Below are positions 1 to 8,772 of a DNA stretch of 64,000 nucleotides, piece after piece. Each line of letters opens with the position of its first letter. Positions within the stretch are counted from its first letter, which is position 1. A program made the translations under genes and the position numbers. Source of the stretch: Allodiplogaster sudhausi (Eukaryota > Nematoda > Chromadorea > Rhabditida > Diplogasteridae); the NCBI GenBank assembly GCA_945643635.1, contig CALZFC010000004.1, forward strand, positions 3,873,001 to 3,937,000, in the 5' to 3' direction. Below the pieces are notes generated by a model. That model searched no databases. It worked only from the letters and a program-made list of their open reading frames with translations, and was not told where the DNA came from.

Positions 1-40
1 TATTTTTTTCTCATTAATTTCATCAAATTTTTTATTGCAG

Positions 41-340
41 GTTACATCAACGACGGAACAAACAACATTGTCTACAGTTCGGTGACATGTTCAGGTAAGA
101 TTGTCATCATTGATGCGTATGTTACTGTATTTCAGAAAAGTGGTAAAAAGAATAATTGTAAGATCACCAGATTATATGAAACTAATTAAAGTAAAGAAAA
201 ATACTTTTAAAAGTATATATATTTTTATAGGAGCTCCTCCTCCATCCACGACATCGACCACTACGACAACAACTACTTGTAAGTTTACTTTTCTTGATTC
301 TCGAAACAAAAAGTGATAATCTAACGTTTTTTTTTCAGAA
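41..340 (+). CDS. C6-domain secreted protein gene, 3' end only
   Basis: Last three exons of a gene whose 5' part lies outside the window. Exon 41-94 encodes the end of a C6 domain (…YSSVTCSG) with the sixth cysteine. Exon 231-278 encodes a Pro/Thr-rich tail. After the donor at 279, the acceptor ending at 338 adds AA to a leftover T and makes a TAA stop (278 plus 339-340). Exon lengths (54 and 48 nt) and phases (1 to 1) equal those of the complete genes at 2181 and 8773. Exon borders are read from gtaag donors and ttgcag/ttttatag/ttttcag acceptors. The C6 family consists of nematode extracellular domains of unknown function. Confidence 0.8.
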
Positions 341-382
341 AATTTAGTTAATCCATAATTTGCCTTATTTGTTTCATATTAT

Positions 383-490
383 TTGCTTTCCTTTGGTTGC
401 TTCAAAACGTTTTTGGTTCGCTGCTTAACATTTGTTCATTGATCTCGTCATGTTGTTGTTATCCATTTGCAAATTTGAAGCTATCTACGG
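383..490 (+). repeat. Conserved block following each C6 module
   Basis: About 70-100 bp of non-coding DNA lies just after the final Thr-linker exon of every C6 module. Its core reads ATTGATCTCGTCATGTTGTT on the gene's sense strand, preceded by a GGTTGCTTCAAAAC/GGTTCGCTGCTTAA stretch. Other copies on + are near 3600-3668, 11075-11150, 20447-20500 and 23336-23385. Copies on - are near 25880-25930, 28590-28645, 39056-39125, 43590-43650, 51425-51500, 52890-52950, 54200-54265 and 55560-55630. In single-domain genes it is 3' flank or 3' UTR; in the four-domain gene it lies inside introns. Its function is unknown. Confidence 0.75.
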
Positions 491-689
491 AAAAGATAAA
501 ACAACTTTCGCTTTCTCAATCGCAGTGCACAGTTAAACTACATACATATAAAACGCAACATCACACGAACAATTTTCTGCGAACAAATGAATGGTTCATT
601 TCCAGTAATTCGGCTCCTTTCGAGATCGTCTGAGGGTTTTTCCAAGCCGGCTTTAGACTTCTGGAGTTTTTTTTTTACTGTTCGGGCTC

Positions 690-939
690 TAGTATAATGA
701 GCAAAATTAATATTAATAAAACGTATCGTCTGCTCTGAAGCGAAATCAGTGCGACTTTGGGGACGGGGTCCACTCGTTGAAACTTAAGTAAATCCGTGAA
801 TGAGAGATTTGGCCTCCAACAGAATCGACCGCAACGGAAAGGTGTGCACACCTGCTCAATGGAAAGTGCGATGAGGATGAAGGTCCTAAATCGGTACGCT
901 ACTATGGGAGCCACCAGTAGAAAGTGCAAGGGAATTTTT

Positions 940-940
<1 letters not shown>
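690..940. repeat. Conserved block far upstream of C6 genes
   Basis: This non-coding-looking segment recurs about 1-1.5 kb upstream of C6 first exons, at 690-940, 7215-7470, 41085-41330 and 44690-44935 (the last two inverted). Shared landmarks are AACGGAATCGAC or its variants, a TGTGCACAC stretch and CCTAAATCGGTACGCTACTA. The opposite strand has short open frames with partly conserved residues (LSVAVDSV). The 690-940 copy shifts frame relative to the others, so coding is doubtful. It could be an ancient duplicated promoter-distal region or a dead divergent gene. Confidence 0.55.
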
Positions 941-947
<7 letters not shown>

Positions 948-989
<42 letters not shown>

Positions 990-1046
990 TTCTCTCTTTC
1001 TCTCCCTCTTGCTCCCTCTCTCTCTCGCTTTCTCTCTCTCTCTCTC
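948..1046 (+). repeat. CT-dinucleotide microsatellite
   Basis: Nearly pure (CT)n with occasional TTT or CCC. Similar tracts upstream of or inside C6 introns lie near 1664-1735, 1905-2000, 2610-2653, 7495-7590, 7790-7900, 8493-8575, 9180-9215, 11790-11828 and 14073-14120. Long open frames of Ser-Leu or Arg-Glu repeats across these tracts are artefacts. Confidence 0.95.
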
Positions 1047-1260
1047 TGACCGCCCACTTGCAGCATATTTCTCTTAATCTCTCTAACTGCTCTCCCATTT
1101 GTTAGCCTTCTTCTTTTCGAACTTAGCGACATTTGGCCGTCGAGATGAACAAAATAGATACGGATTTTTGATCGAGACGAGTGAACACCTGGCTGCTGAA
1201 AAGTTCTCGAACGACCGCATTTTTCTCTTCTTCTTCTTTCTCCAATTTCTTTCAGGAATC

Positions 1261-1617
1261 CAGGGGTGGCCGGGGGCCGAAAATATCCGGCCCCGGCCCC
1301 GGCCCCGGCCCCCATGGTCGGCCCCAAAGGAGGCCCCAACCCCAAATCTAACAAATTTTCTCAAAAAAATTTCACGTCGGGGGAAAAATCTATCCAAAAT
1401 TGAGAAAATGCGTATGCGCAATACATATGTAGCGCATACAGAATAAAGCGTGGCACATTTAGTCATAAATTGGCTCATAATTTGTTCAACAGGGGGTGAG
1501 CTTCGTTTAATTATCCACAGCCCCCAGGGTAGGCCCCGGCCCCGGCTTCCGAGCTCGGCCCCGGCCCCGGCCCCGGCCCCGGGGGCCGGGGCCGGGGGCC
1601 GGGGCCGGCCACCCCTG
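1261..1617. mobile_element. hAT-type MITE with GGCCCC repeats
   Basis: A 357-bp insertion with terminal inverted repeats CAGGGGTGGCCGG / CCGGCCACCCCTG, flanked by a perfect 8-bp direct repeat CAGGAATC (1253-1260 and 1618-1625). An 8-bp target duplication and CAGGGGT termini are hallmarks of hAT DNA transposons. Both inner ends consist of tandem GGCCCC/GGGGCC hexamers (about 1289-1325 and 1523-1610). No transposase is encoded. It is inserted in the CT-rich region upstream of the C6 gene at 2181. The related region at 7761 lacks the insert, which gives an empty-site comparison. Confidence 0.9.
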
Positions 1618-2047
1618 CAGGAATCTCTCTAGTCTGTTCGCTCGAACTTTATTCTAGCTTTTTTCCTTTCTCTCTCTTTCTCTTTTCTCTCTCCTTCTCT
1701 CTTTCTCTCTTTCTCTCTTTCTTCATTCCTCTGCATTCTATCTCTCAATGCTCCCAGTCCATCCATATAACTGTCCTACGAATTCGTGGTTTCTGCTTCT
1801 GTGCTCACACTTTCATCGCATTGTCACCAAAGATCCTCCTCACACTTTATCTTCTTGCCTTCTGTTCGTTTTGCCACTGAAAGGGTCTAGTCTAATCTTT
1901 CTCCCTCGCTCTCTCTCCTCTCTCTCTCTCTCTGCATCTCTTTGTCTCTCGTCTCTCTCTCGGTCTCTCTCGCTCTGTTTCTCTCTATCTCACTCCTTCT
2001 CTCTTTCCCTCGCATTCTCAGTCATTCGCAGAAGTTCCTTGCCTCAA

Positions 2048-2054
2048 TATAAGG
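2048..2054 (+). promoter_or_regulatory. TATA box of C6 gene at 2181
   Basis: TATAAGG inside the conserved context GCCTCAATATAAGG. The same context occurs at 8642 and, on -, at 44109-44103; a weaker TATATGG is at 57156-57150. Each lies about 50-150 bp upstream of a C6 first exon. About 130 nt separate it from the start codon here. Confidence 0.6.
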
Positions 2055-2180
2055 ACGACCTTACCAGTGGTTTCCATCAGCTGTCATTCTTTCCTCTTCT
2101 TACGACTTTTTTTTTATCTTGCTACCGGAAATTTTCCTTTTTAATTTTTTAAATAAATTATTCCCAAGGCTCCTCGGGCA

Positions 2181-2612
2181 ATGGCGGGCCCCTCCTCAAC
2201 GCGGATGGTAACACATAAAATGTATCGAACATCGAGTGATCGCTCCACGACGATACGCAATGCGACTGCGTTGCTTCTCGCCGCGTTCACTCTCGCTTCC
2301 CTCGCTACGGTTGCGGGTAGGCGAGATTGTTCGTGTCATCTCCTCGTTCATTCTCCTCCTCGTTTTCAGATGCGCAATGTAGCTGTGCTGGTCAATCCAT
2401 GACAACGAACACACTTCCACCAGGAAGTGACGCGCAGGTCAGTGAAGAATAGAAGATTGGTTCCTTCGCCGCCAAAACAGCCGTCTTCTGCACGGACACT
2501 GGACACTCTCTCATATTTTCTGCTTCTACACGCCTTGCGCTTTCTCATTCTCCTACTATTTCTGTCTCACTGTTTTCTTTCACTCTTTATCTCTCTATCT
2601 CTTTCTCTAACA

Positions 2613-2654
<42 letters not shown>

Positions 2655-3559
2655 GCACGAACCCGTGACGACGACTGTGAACTCTGCCGCATGCACGATG
2701 AACACTGCCTGCTCCGGCTACTTGCCGATGACGATGTCTGTTCCGCTCGATCCGACTGGCGAGACTATAGTAAGGCCAATTAATTTTCATTTCGTTCATC
2801 ATAATTTTTATATCTTTTTAAACTTTGTTTCATAGTTGTAAGAGAAAATTATCTGTTTATTTTTGTTTAAATAAGAAACCACGAGGTTGATCAGAGTTCC
2901 CAATTCTACTGTAACTCCATTGTGCCCAGATCGAATCGTCACCACCAGGCAGCGGTCCTGGCTCGCTGTCCTTTGACTTTGAATGCATCTTCGATTCATC
3001 AATCGGATCATTCAACTGGTCGCCGTTCGGTAAGCAAAGCGAGACAGTTGAATTTTGTAGAGGGAGAAAGCACTGGGGAAAAAACCGTTGAGGGAGAAAG
3101 AGTAAAGTTTTTTTTAAAGGATAAGAGTGTATTCGACTAAATATAAACTTAGTAATATTCAACAGACTTGTTGCCATTGCAGGCCACATAAACAACGGCG
3201 AAAACGACATTGTCTACAATTCGGTGACATGTTCAGGTGAGATTGTCATAAAGGATACTTCTGGGAGTTATTAAATGATATCTATTTTTCATGTGCATTC
3301 TTATTTATGGCAACTTAAATCTAATTCAAAAAATCATGAAAAGAATCATTTTAGATTACCAAATTATATGACATTTTAGTGTATCATTTATATGAAAACA
3401 TATTTGAAACAAATAATAGTCTTTCAGGCGCTATTCCACCAAGCACGACAACAACCACTTCAACTACCACTACTTGTAAGTATACTTTTTTTGTTTGTCT
3501 ATATAAAAATAATAATCTAGCTTTTTTCAGCGAATTCACTTAATTTTACGTTTTGTTAG
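2181..3559 (+). CDS. Single-domain C6 secreted protein (7 exons, 182 aa)
   Basis: Exons: 2181-2316, 2370-2437, 2656-2769, 2930-3029, 3183-3236, 3428-3475, 3531-3559. The spliced frame is 549 nt and closes with TAG. Residues 1-28 are a polar N-terminal stretch; about 29-45 (ATALLLAAFTLASLATVAG) form a signal peptide or signal anchor. The ectodomain has cysteines at about 49, 51, 81, 87, 125 and 156, matching the nematode C6 domain (…CTMNTACSG… FDFEC… NWSPF… VTCSG). A Ser/Thr-rich tail follows, then a short end with an extra Cys. The start was chosen because the same MAG.SSTR N terminus follows a conserved TATA box in paralogues. The intron before exon 3 ends in a long CT tract. The protein is probably secreted; its function is unknown. 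Confidence 0.85.
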
Positions 3560-3599
3560 TTGCCTTGGTTGAATATATAATTTTGATCTGATTTTATTG

Positions 3600-3830
3600 T
3601 TTTGGTTGCTTCAAAACATTTTGTTTCGCTTCGTAACTTAAGTTGATTGATCTCGTCATGTTGTTGTTTTGGATTTGCAATCAGTGAAAGCGATAAAGCT
3701 ACTTTTTCCTCGATAATCGACAATCGTTTGCAACAGAGTCCGTGATGCGCATATGTACTTGAAATATAAACCTTAATGCCAGACAAAATGTTTCATTGAA
3801 CAAATGATAAACATGCGCTATAAAAAAAGT
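3600..3830 (+). other. 3' flank of C6 gene with conserved block
   Basis: Contains the conserved post-module block (3600-3668) and then AT-rich sequence. No further coding exon is seen. Confidence 0.6.
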
Positions 3831-3859
3831 AACAATACCGTTAAAATCAGGTGAATACA

Positions 3860-4247
3860 AAAATTTTTCCCTTCGGAATCTTTTGTAATGTTCCCAGGAC
3901 CGAGGGAGACAATTGCTTTTCCAGAATGTAATGGGAACTTCCATTGCTACGCAGTGAACCTTGTCCTTTCCAGGACTGCATGGAATGGCCACAAGACCGG
4001 AGGCGGAGGTTCCCCCCATTCGGAATCTTCTGGAATCTGTTTGAAAGTTTCATGTATTAGAACTCTGTCTCTCCCGGATGGTCCCGGGCCAGAGGGTAGG
4101 TGTTTGGTATATTTCAGAGTCCGAGGCAGCAGTCAGCACCTTTCGGAATCGTTTGGAATTTTGTCAGGAGAGAAGGCAGGCCTAGACCACTTTAGAATCT
4201 TCAGGAATGCATTAGAACTGTTCCCTGCTTTTCTGGAAAATTCCATG
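3860..4247. repeat. Repeat rich in heat-shock elements, left part
   Basis: An approximately 390-bp segment with repeated CGGAATCTT..GGAAT-type units. Alternating GAA/TTC triplets at 5-bp spacing, the binding pattern of heat-shock factor, occur at 4023-4035 (three units), 4195-4207 (three units) and 4232-4244 (TTCTGGAAAATTC, three units). Weaker pairs lie near 3866, 3920 and 4144. The LTR retrotransposon at 4248-6935 interrupts this repeat; its continuation resumes at 6940. No gene is visible. Confidence 0.7.
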
Positions 4248-4609
4248 TGTAGCAGGCGGGCCCTTTCTAGAACCCATGCGCCCACTCATCCCATTATGTA
4301 GTGTTATACCATTGTGTAGTATCCCATGTTGTTTAGCGGTTGCTTATATATTATGCCTAGTGTCTTTACATGTTTCATTATCACACGTAGCATTAGTCAT
4401 TGTTTGTCTGGCAGGGCTTCCCCTAGTCAGTGTTGCATTCCTCCCGCATAGAGAGCGGTTGAGTTCCTGGTTTCCTCCCGCCTAGCCAGCGGTTGAGCTT
4501 GTTCGTCGTGTGTATTGTTGCGAATCCAGAAGATAAACCCTCGATAACCCATCCCTCCCCTCGTCTCCTGCATTGTAAACGACAGAATAAGAAGCGTTGT
4601 GCTTCTACA
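4248..4609 (+). repeat. 5' LTR
   Basis: TG…CA-bounded, 362 bp. It differs from the 3' LTR by one extra C (…CAGGGCTTCCCC…) and a GAATCC/GGATCC substitution. A diverged solo relative is at 42873-43199. Confidence 0.95.
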
Positions 4610-5313
4610 TGGGGGCCGAACCAATCGAATCCGCCGAGACTTCTTGCTGAGAAGCGACGAATCATCTTCGAGCGACTCCGTGCTGCGAGCAGTTCTCATC
4701 TTCGGCAGCATCTCCAGTTGTAAAACTCCAAGATCACGGGGGCCCTACTCTTTATGAAGAGTCTGGGAACAACATCAAAAGAGAGAAGAGGAGCCGGTGT
4801 TGCTGCGTGGTTGGCGAAGTGGGGTTCGCAACCAGCGGTGTGAGGCTCGTTGTGCTAGGTGGCAAGTGTATTTGCACCAGACAACTTTGGTGGTGAAGAA
4901 GTGGAGTGCGGAAAGGCGGCGTCCTTGCACTTCGTGTAGAGAAGGTGAAAGTGCCGAGTGCATTTCACGAACTCTGGTGATAATTGGTGAAGAGTAGACG
5001 AGCTGTGTGGTGGAATTGACTTTTGTGTGTTTGTGTGACACAACGGAGCGAGGCAGGGGAGCGAATCGATTGAGTGGTTTAACTGGAACGGCTATTGTGT
5101 GGCGAACTGTTGCGTGATATTTCTGGTATTTGTTGCGATTGTGCCGTGACTTGTTGGCGTGGAAGTAATCCGCTGGTATTGTGAGATTATTTGCGTGGCG
5201 CGAAAAGGTTGTTATTCGCTTGGCGCGATTCGTGAGCGTGTTTCATTTGTTGCGTGATTGCAAGGGCGTGAACATTTGAGTTTTGTTCATTGCAGGTGAA
5301 GCGAGTGAAGAGG

Positions 5314-6579
5314 ATGCCAAAGAAGGAGAAGAAGATTGAAGTGAGGAGAAGGTCGAGCGAAGCCTTCTCAGCGAGTTCGGAGGAACGAGACGAACTGGAA
5401 GAGTACGAGAAGAAACGCGAGGACGCGAGTGAAGGTTTGGATAACTTGTCGAGTTATATGGTTTGGTTGAGAGAGAAAGGGAAGAGAATCTGGGTAGAGG
5501 CAGGTCGGAAGAAAAGTGAAATTGAGAGAAAAGCGTTGAAGCACCGGGGGGCTGTGAAAGATGTTCTTGAAGAAGTGGCGAATGATGTTTTGTATGCATC
5601 AAGTTGGGTGTTCGATTTTGTTGAGAAAATGGATATCTTGGTAGAATTGGCAGAGAAATTCGCGAAGTGGGAGAAAGAGTTATTGGCGGGCGAGAAAAGG
5701 AATGGGCAAGTGAAGAATAGAACAGAATTAAAAATGAAAGAGAATGCAGAATTGAAAAGGAAGATTGAAGAGCTAGAAAAAGAGTTAAACTCACTGAAAG
5801 AGTTGAATGAGGATTTAGAAGATGACCTGGACATTTACCGAGAGAGAGAAGAAGCAAAAGAAAAGAGAGTTAGCTGCGGGATGCAAGTTAACTTGGGTGA
5901 AAAGGCAGAAGGCGAGAAAGTGAGCAAGTGCGAAGATGAGACTGGGGTTTCATCAGGGTGTGAAAGTGGCAAGAAAAGTTGGGGTGGCAGTGAGGGAAGA
6001 ACAAGTGGCAATGTTTCTTCCTGTGTGCCGTTCAAGAAGTGTGTGAGATGTTTTGCATGCGGGGGATGTGGACATGTTCAGAGAATTTGCCCGACAAAGA
6101 GGAAGAGAGAAAGAGAAAAGTGGCGGAAAGTGAATAAGGGGAAGAACCAAAAGGGATTAAGTGTGGTCGAGAGTGAAATGAAAAGTTGTTCGAAGGGGGC
6201 TGAGAACAACAGAGGAAGGATCTGGAGATTTGGTGGAGAGAAGAAGAAAGAAATTTGGCCGCGGGATCTAGAAGTTAAGAAGTTCCAGTATGGATTGAAT
6301 GTGATTGCTCCATTGATTGAAAGGAGACCTCTGCAGAGTCATGAGGAGAAGAGACGGGCGCGGTGGAGAGGTAGCAGCAGCAACTCGAGCAGATCTGTTG
6401 GTAGTGACTTCTCGAGGACGAGCTACACGAAGTCTTCATCCATGTGTGGCAGCGACTACGGCAGAAAATCCTTTCGTGGCCGCGTCATCAGCAGAGACGA
6501 CAAGCAGTCAAAGCCTCCCCCCAACCCCATTCGCAAGACAGCGGCCGAGGACGTCCGCTTTGCTAGGAGGGGGATGTAG
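5314..6579 (+). CDS. Gag-like coiled-coil protein with CCHC zinc knuckle
   Basis: A 421-residue frame from the ATG at 5314; the open frame reaches a few codons further up without an ATG. The N-terminal half is strongly charged with heptad-like Glu/Lys/Leu spacing, most clearly around 5710-5870, and is predicted coiled coil. One CCHC knuckle (C-x2-C-x4-H-x4-C, CFACGGCGHVQRIC) is encoded at about 6049-6090, followed by a basic Lys/Arg-rich tail, as in retroviral-type nucleocapsids. The C terminus is Ser/Arg-rich. The stop (TAG, 6577-6579) lies inside the 3' LTR just after the polypurine tract. Role inferred from family knowledge: binding and packaging of element RNA in virus-like particles. A TTGCAG at 5291-5296 could be a splice acceptor for an upstream leader. 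Confidence 0.8.
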   Translation: MPKKEKKIEVRRRSSEAFSASSEERDELEEYEKKREDASEGLDNLSSYMVWLREKGKRIWVEAGRKKSEIERKALKHRGAVKDVLEEVANDVLYASSWVFDFVEKMDILVELAEKFAKWEKELLAGEKRNGQVKNRTELKMKENAELKRKIEELEKELNSLKELNEDLEDDLDIYREREEAKEKRVSCGMQVNLGEKAEGEKVSKCEDETGVSSGCESGKKSWGGSEGRTSGNVSSCVPFKKCVRCFACGGCGHVQRICPTKRKREREKWRKVNKGKNQKGLSVVESEMKSCSKGAENNRGRIWRFGGEKKKEIWPRDLEVKKFQYGLNVIAPLIERRPLQSHEEKRRARWRGSSSNSSRSVGSDFSRTSYTKSSSMCGSDYGRKSFRGRVISRDDKQSKPPPNPIRKTAAEDVRFARRGM

Positions 6580-6935
6580 CAGGCGGGCCCTTTCTAGAAC
6601 CCATGCGCCCACTCATCCCATTATGTAGTGTTATACCATTGTGTAGTATCCCATGTTGTTTAGCGGTTGCTTATATATTATGCCTAGTGTCTTTACATGT
6701 TTCATTATCACACGTAGCATTAGTCATTGTTTGTCTGGCAGGGTTCCCCTAGTCAGTGTTGCATTCCTCCCGCATAGAGAGCGGTTGAGTTCCTGGTTTC
6801 CTCCCGCCTAGCCAGCGGTTGAGCTTGTTCGTCGTGTGTATTGTTGCGGATCCAGAAGATAAACCCTCGATAACCCATCCCTCCCCTCGTCTCCTGCATT
6901 GTAAACGACAGAATAAGAAGCGTTGTGCTTCTACA
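6575..6935 (+). repeat. 3' LTR
   Basis: 361 bp, preceded by the polypurine tract and followed by target-duplication copy CATG. Confidence 0.95.
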
Positions 6936-6961
6936 CATGTCACGGGGCAGAACTCGGTGCC

Positions 6962-6984
6962 TTCAGGAATCTTCTGGAATGTTC
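6962..6984. promoter_or_regulatory. Five-unit heat-shock element
   Basis: TTC, GAA, TTC, GAA and TTC occur at exact 5-bp spacing (6962, 6967, 6972, 6977, 6982), an unusually complete heat-shock-factor site. It belongs to the repeat that the LTR element split. The next C6 gene starts 1.8 kb downstream, so any effect on it is unproven. Confidence 0.75.
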
Positions 6985-7214
6985 CCAGAACTGGTGCGAA
7001 GGTAACAATGTTGGTAGTGCATTTTACAATTGAATTCCTCAAACTTTTGTAATTAAACCAAAAGCACCGTGGAAGATTCAGAAGAAATTTGTCAACAAAC
7101 CGGCGCATAGCTCTTTATTAGCTGTTTGCTACTTAAATATTGGTTTTCTCAACATTGATAAAGGAATAAATAAATATACATATTTTGACAGCTCAAGAGC
7201 TATCAGGATGTGCA

Positions 7215-7470
7215 ATAATTAAAAAAAAAGTACCGTATGATCTGGCTGGCGTAATTAGTGTGACTTCGGTGTGCAGTGCACTCCTTGAAAGTAGTTTCTT
7301 GGTCCATGAACAGATGAGATGAGAAGATTTACGAGATTTTTGGCCCCCAACGGAATCGACAGCAACTGAATGCTGTGCACACCGGCACAATGGACAGAGA
7401 AGTGATGATGAAGGCCTAAATCGGTACGCTACTACGGGACGCTGCTTCATTGCTGAGCCAGCAGTAGAAA
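7215..7470. repeat. Conserved upstream block, second copy
   Basis: Aligns by eye with 690-940: CCCAACGGAATCGAC, TGTGCACAC and CCTAAATCGGTACGCTACTA in the same order and orientation, about 1.3-1.5 kb before the next C6 start codon. CT tracts follow. Confidence 0.6.
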
Positions 7471-7934
7471 GTGCAGGGAATTTTTTCTTTCGACCTTTCC
7501 CTCTCTATCTCTCGCTCGGTCTCTCCCTCACTCTCTATTTCTCTCTCTCTATCTCTTTCTCTCTCTCACTTTCTCTCTCTATCTCTCCCGCAAATGCAGC
7601 CTATCTCTCGAAATCTCTCTTACTACGCCCCCCACCCTTTTCTCTCCGAACTCAGCGACATTTGGCCGTCGAGAAGAACAAAATAGATACAGAACTGCCG
7701 ATAAACGAGTGAACACCTGCGGAAAAGTTCTCGAACGACCGTTTTTTCTCCTTCCTCGTTTCCTTCTCGAGAATATCTCTAGCCTGTTCGCTCGCTTTTT
7801 TTCTATCTTTTTCTTTTTCTCTCTTTATCTTTTCTCCTTCTCTCGTTATCTGCTTCTCTCTTTCTCTCTTCATCTCCTTCTCTGTTTCTCTCTTCCGCAA
7901 CTGTCTCTCTCAATGCACCCAGTGCTTCCATATA

Positions 7935-8420
7935 CAGTGGCGCTCAGAGAAACGTGAACTTTTGGTTTTTCAAACATATTTTCCTTCAAAGTTTATGAAA
8001 GTTAATGAAATTTTCAGGGTTGCTTCTTTATGCTGTCAGATCATTAGTAGCAGATTATTGGTTTATAGATCCACTACAGGGCTAGAAAAAATCAAAAAAT
8101 CACCGTATATGATAAAATAGCTATTAGACCAAACAGTTATCACAGAGATGTTCTAGAATAAATATCAACCATCTATCCGATAAAAACTACCAGAATACCA
8201 AAGAAATAAATCATTTTGTCTAGCATGCATAAATGTGCAAAACTGGGTAATTCAAATTATTGATTTTTTCTAGCCCTGTAGTGGATCTATGAAACCAATA
8301 ATCTGCTACTAATGATCTGACAGCTTAAGAAGCAACATTGAAAATTTCATTAACTTTCATAAACATTGAAGGAAAATATGTGTGAAAAACCAAAAGTTCA
8401 CGTTTCTCTGAGCGCCACTG
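7935..8420. mobile_element. Tc1/mariner-type MITE
   Basis: A 486-bp element with terminal inverted repeats of more than 80 bp beginning CAGTGGCGCTCAGAGAAACG, flanked by TA on both sides (7933-7934, 8421-8422). TA duplication and CAGT termini are typical of Tc1/mariner. No transposase. It is related internally to the larger elements at 12390-13180 and 34337-35127. Confidence 0.92.
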
Positions 8421-8641
8421 TAGCAGCCTGACGAATTCATGTGGATTCGTCGTGCCACTCCCTTCTGCACTTGCACTTTAATCCCATTGTCACCAAAGAT
8501 CTCTCTCTCTCTCTCCTGTCTCTCTCTCTCCTGTTTCTCTCTCCCTCCCTCTCTCACTCTCCCTCTCCCTCTCTACTTTCTCCAACTCTCTTCCCAGTTC
8601 CACCATGGTGCCGCCTCGTACGTAGTAGTTGCTTGCCTCAA

Positions 8642-8648
8642 TATAAGG
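8642..8648 (+). promoter_or_regulatory. TATA box of C6 gene at 8773
   Basis: TATAAGG in the shared context GCCTCAATATAAGG, 131 nt before the start codon, the same spacing as at 2048. Confidence 0.6.
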
Positions 8649-8772
8649 GCAACTTCACACGTGTCTTCCATCAGCTCTCATTCCTCCCGTTTCTTCTAAC
8701 GATTCTTGTCTTGCAATCGGAACCTTCCTCTTTTATTTTTTTACATAAATTATTCCCAAGGCTCCTCGGGCA

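Larger units (their letters stand above)
4248..6935 (+). mobile_element. Non-autonomous gag-only LTR retrotransposon
   Basis: A complete 2.69-kb element. The two nearly identical LTRs (4248-4609, 362 bp; 6575-6935, 361 bp) begin TGTAGCAGGC and end GCTTCTACA. Only a few differences were seen, so insertion is recent. A 4-bp target duplication CATG flanks it (4244-4247 and 6936-6939). A primer-binding-site candidate, TGGGGGCCGAACC, starts directly after the 5' LTR at 4610. A polypurine tract, AGGAGGGGGA, ends directly before the 3' LTR (6565-6574). The only long frame is a gag-like protein. No protease, reverse transcriptase, RNase H or integrase is present, so it must depend on enzymes supplied in trans. 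Superfamily cannot be assigned without pol. Confidence 0.93.

Noticed and set aside
5243..5857. 204-residue frame on - opposite the gag-like gene
   Set aside because: A shadow of the GA-rich gag frame; composition explains it and it has no domain.
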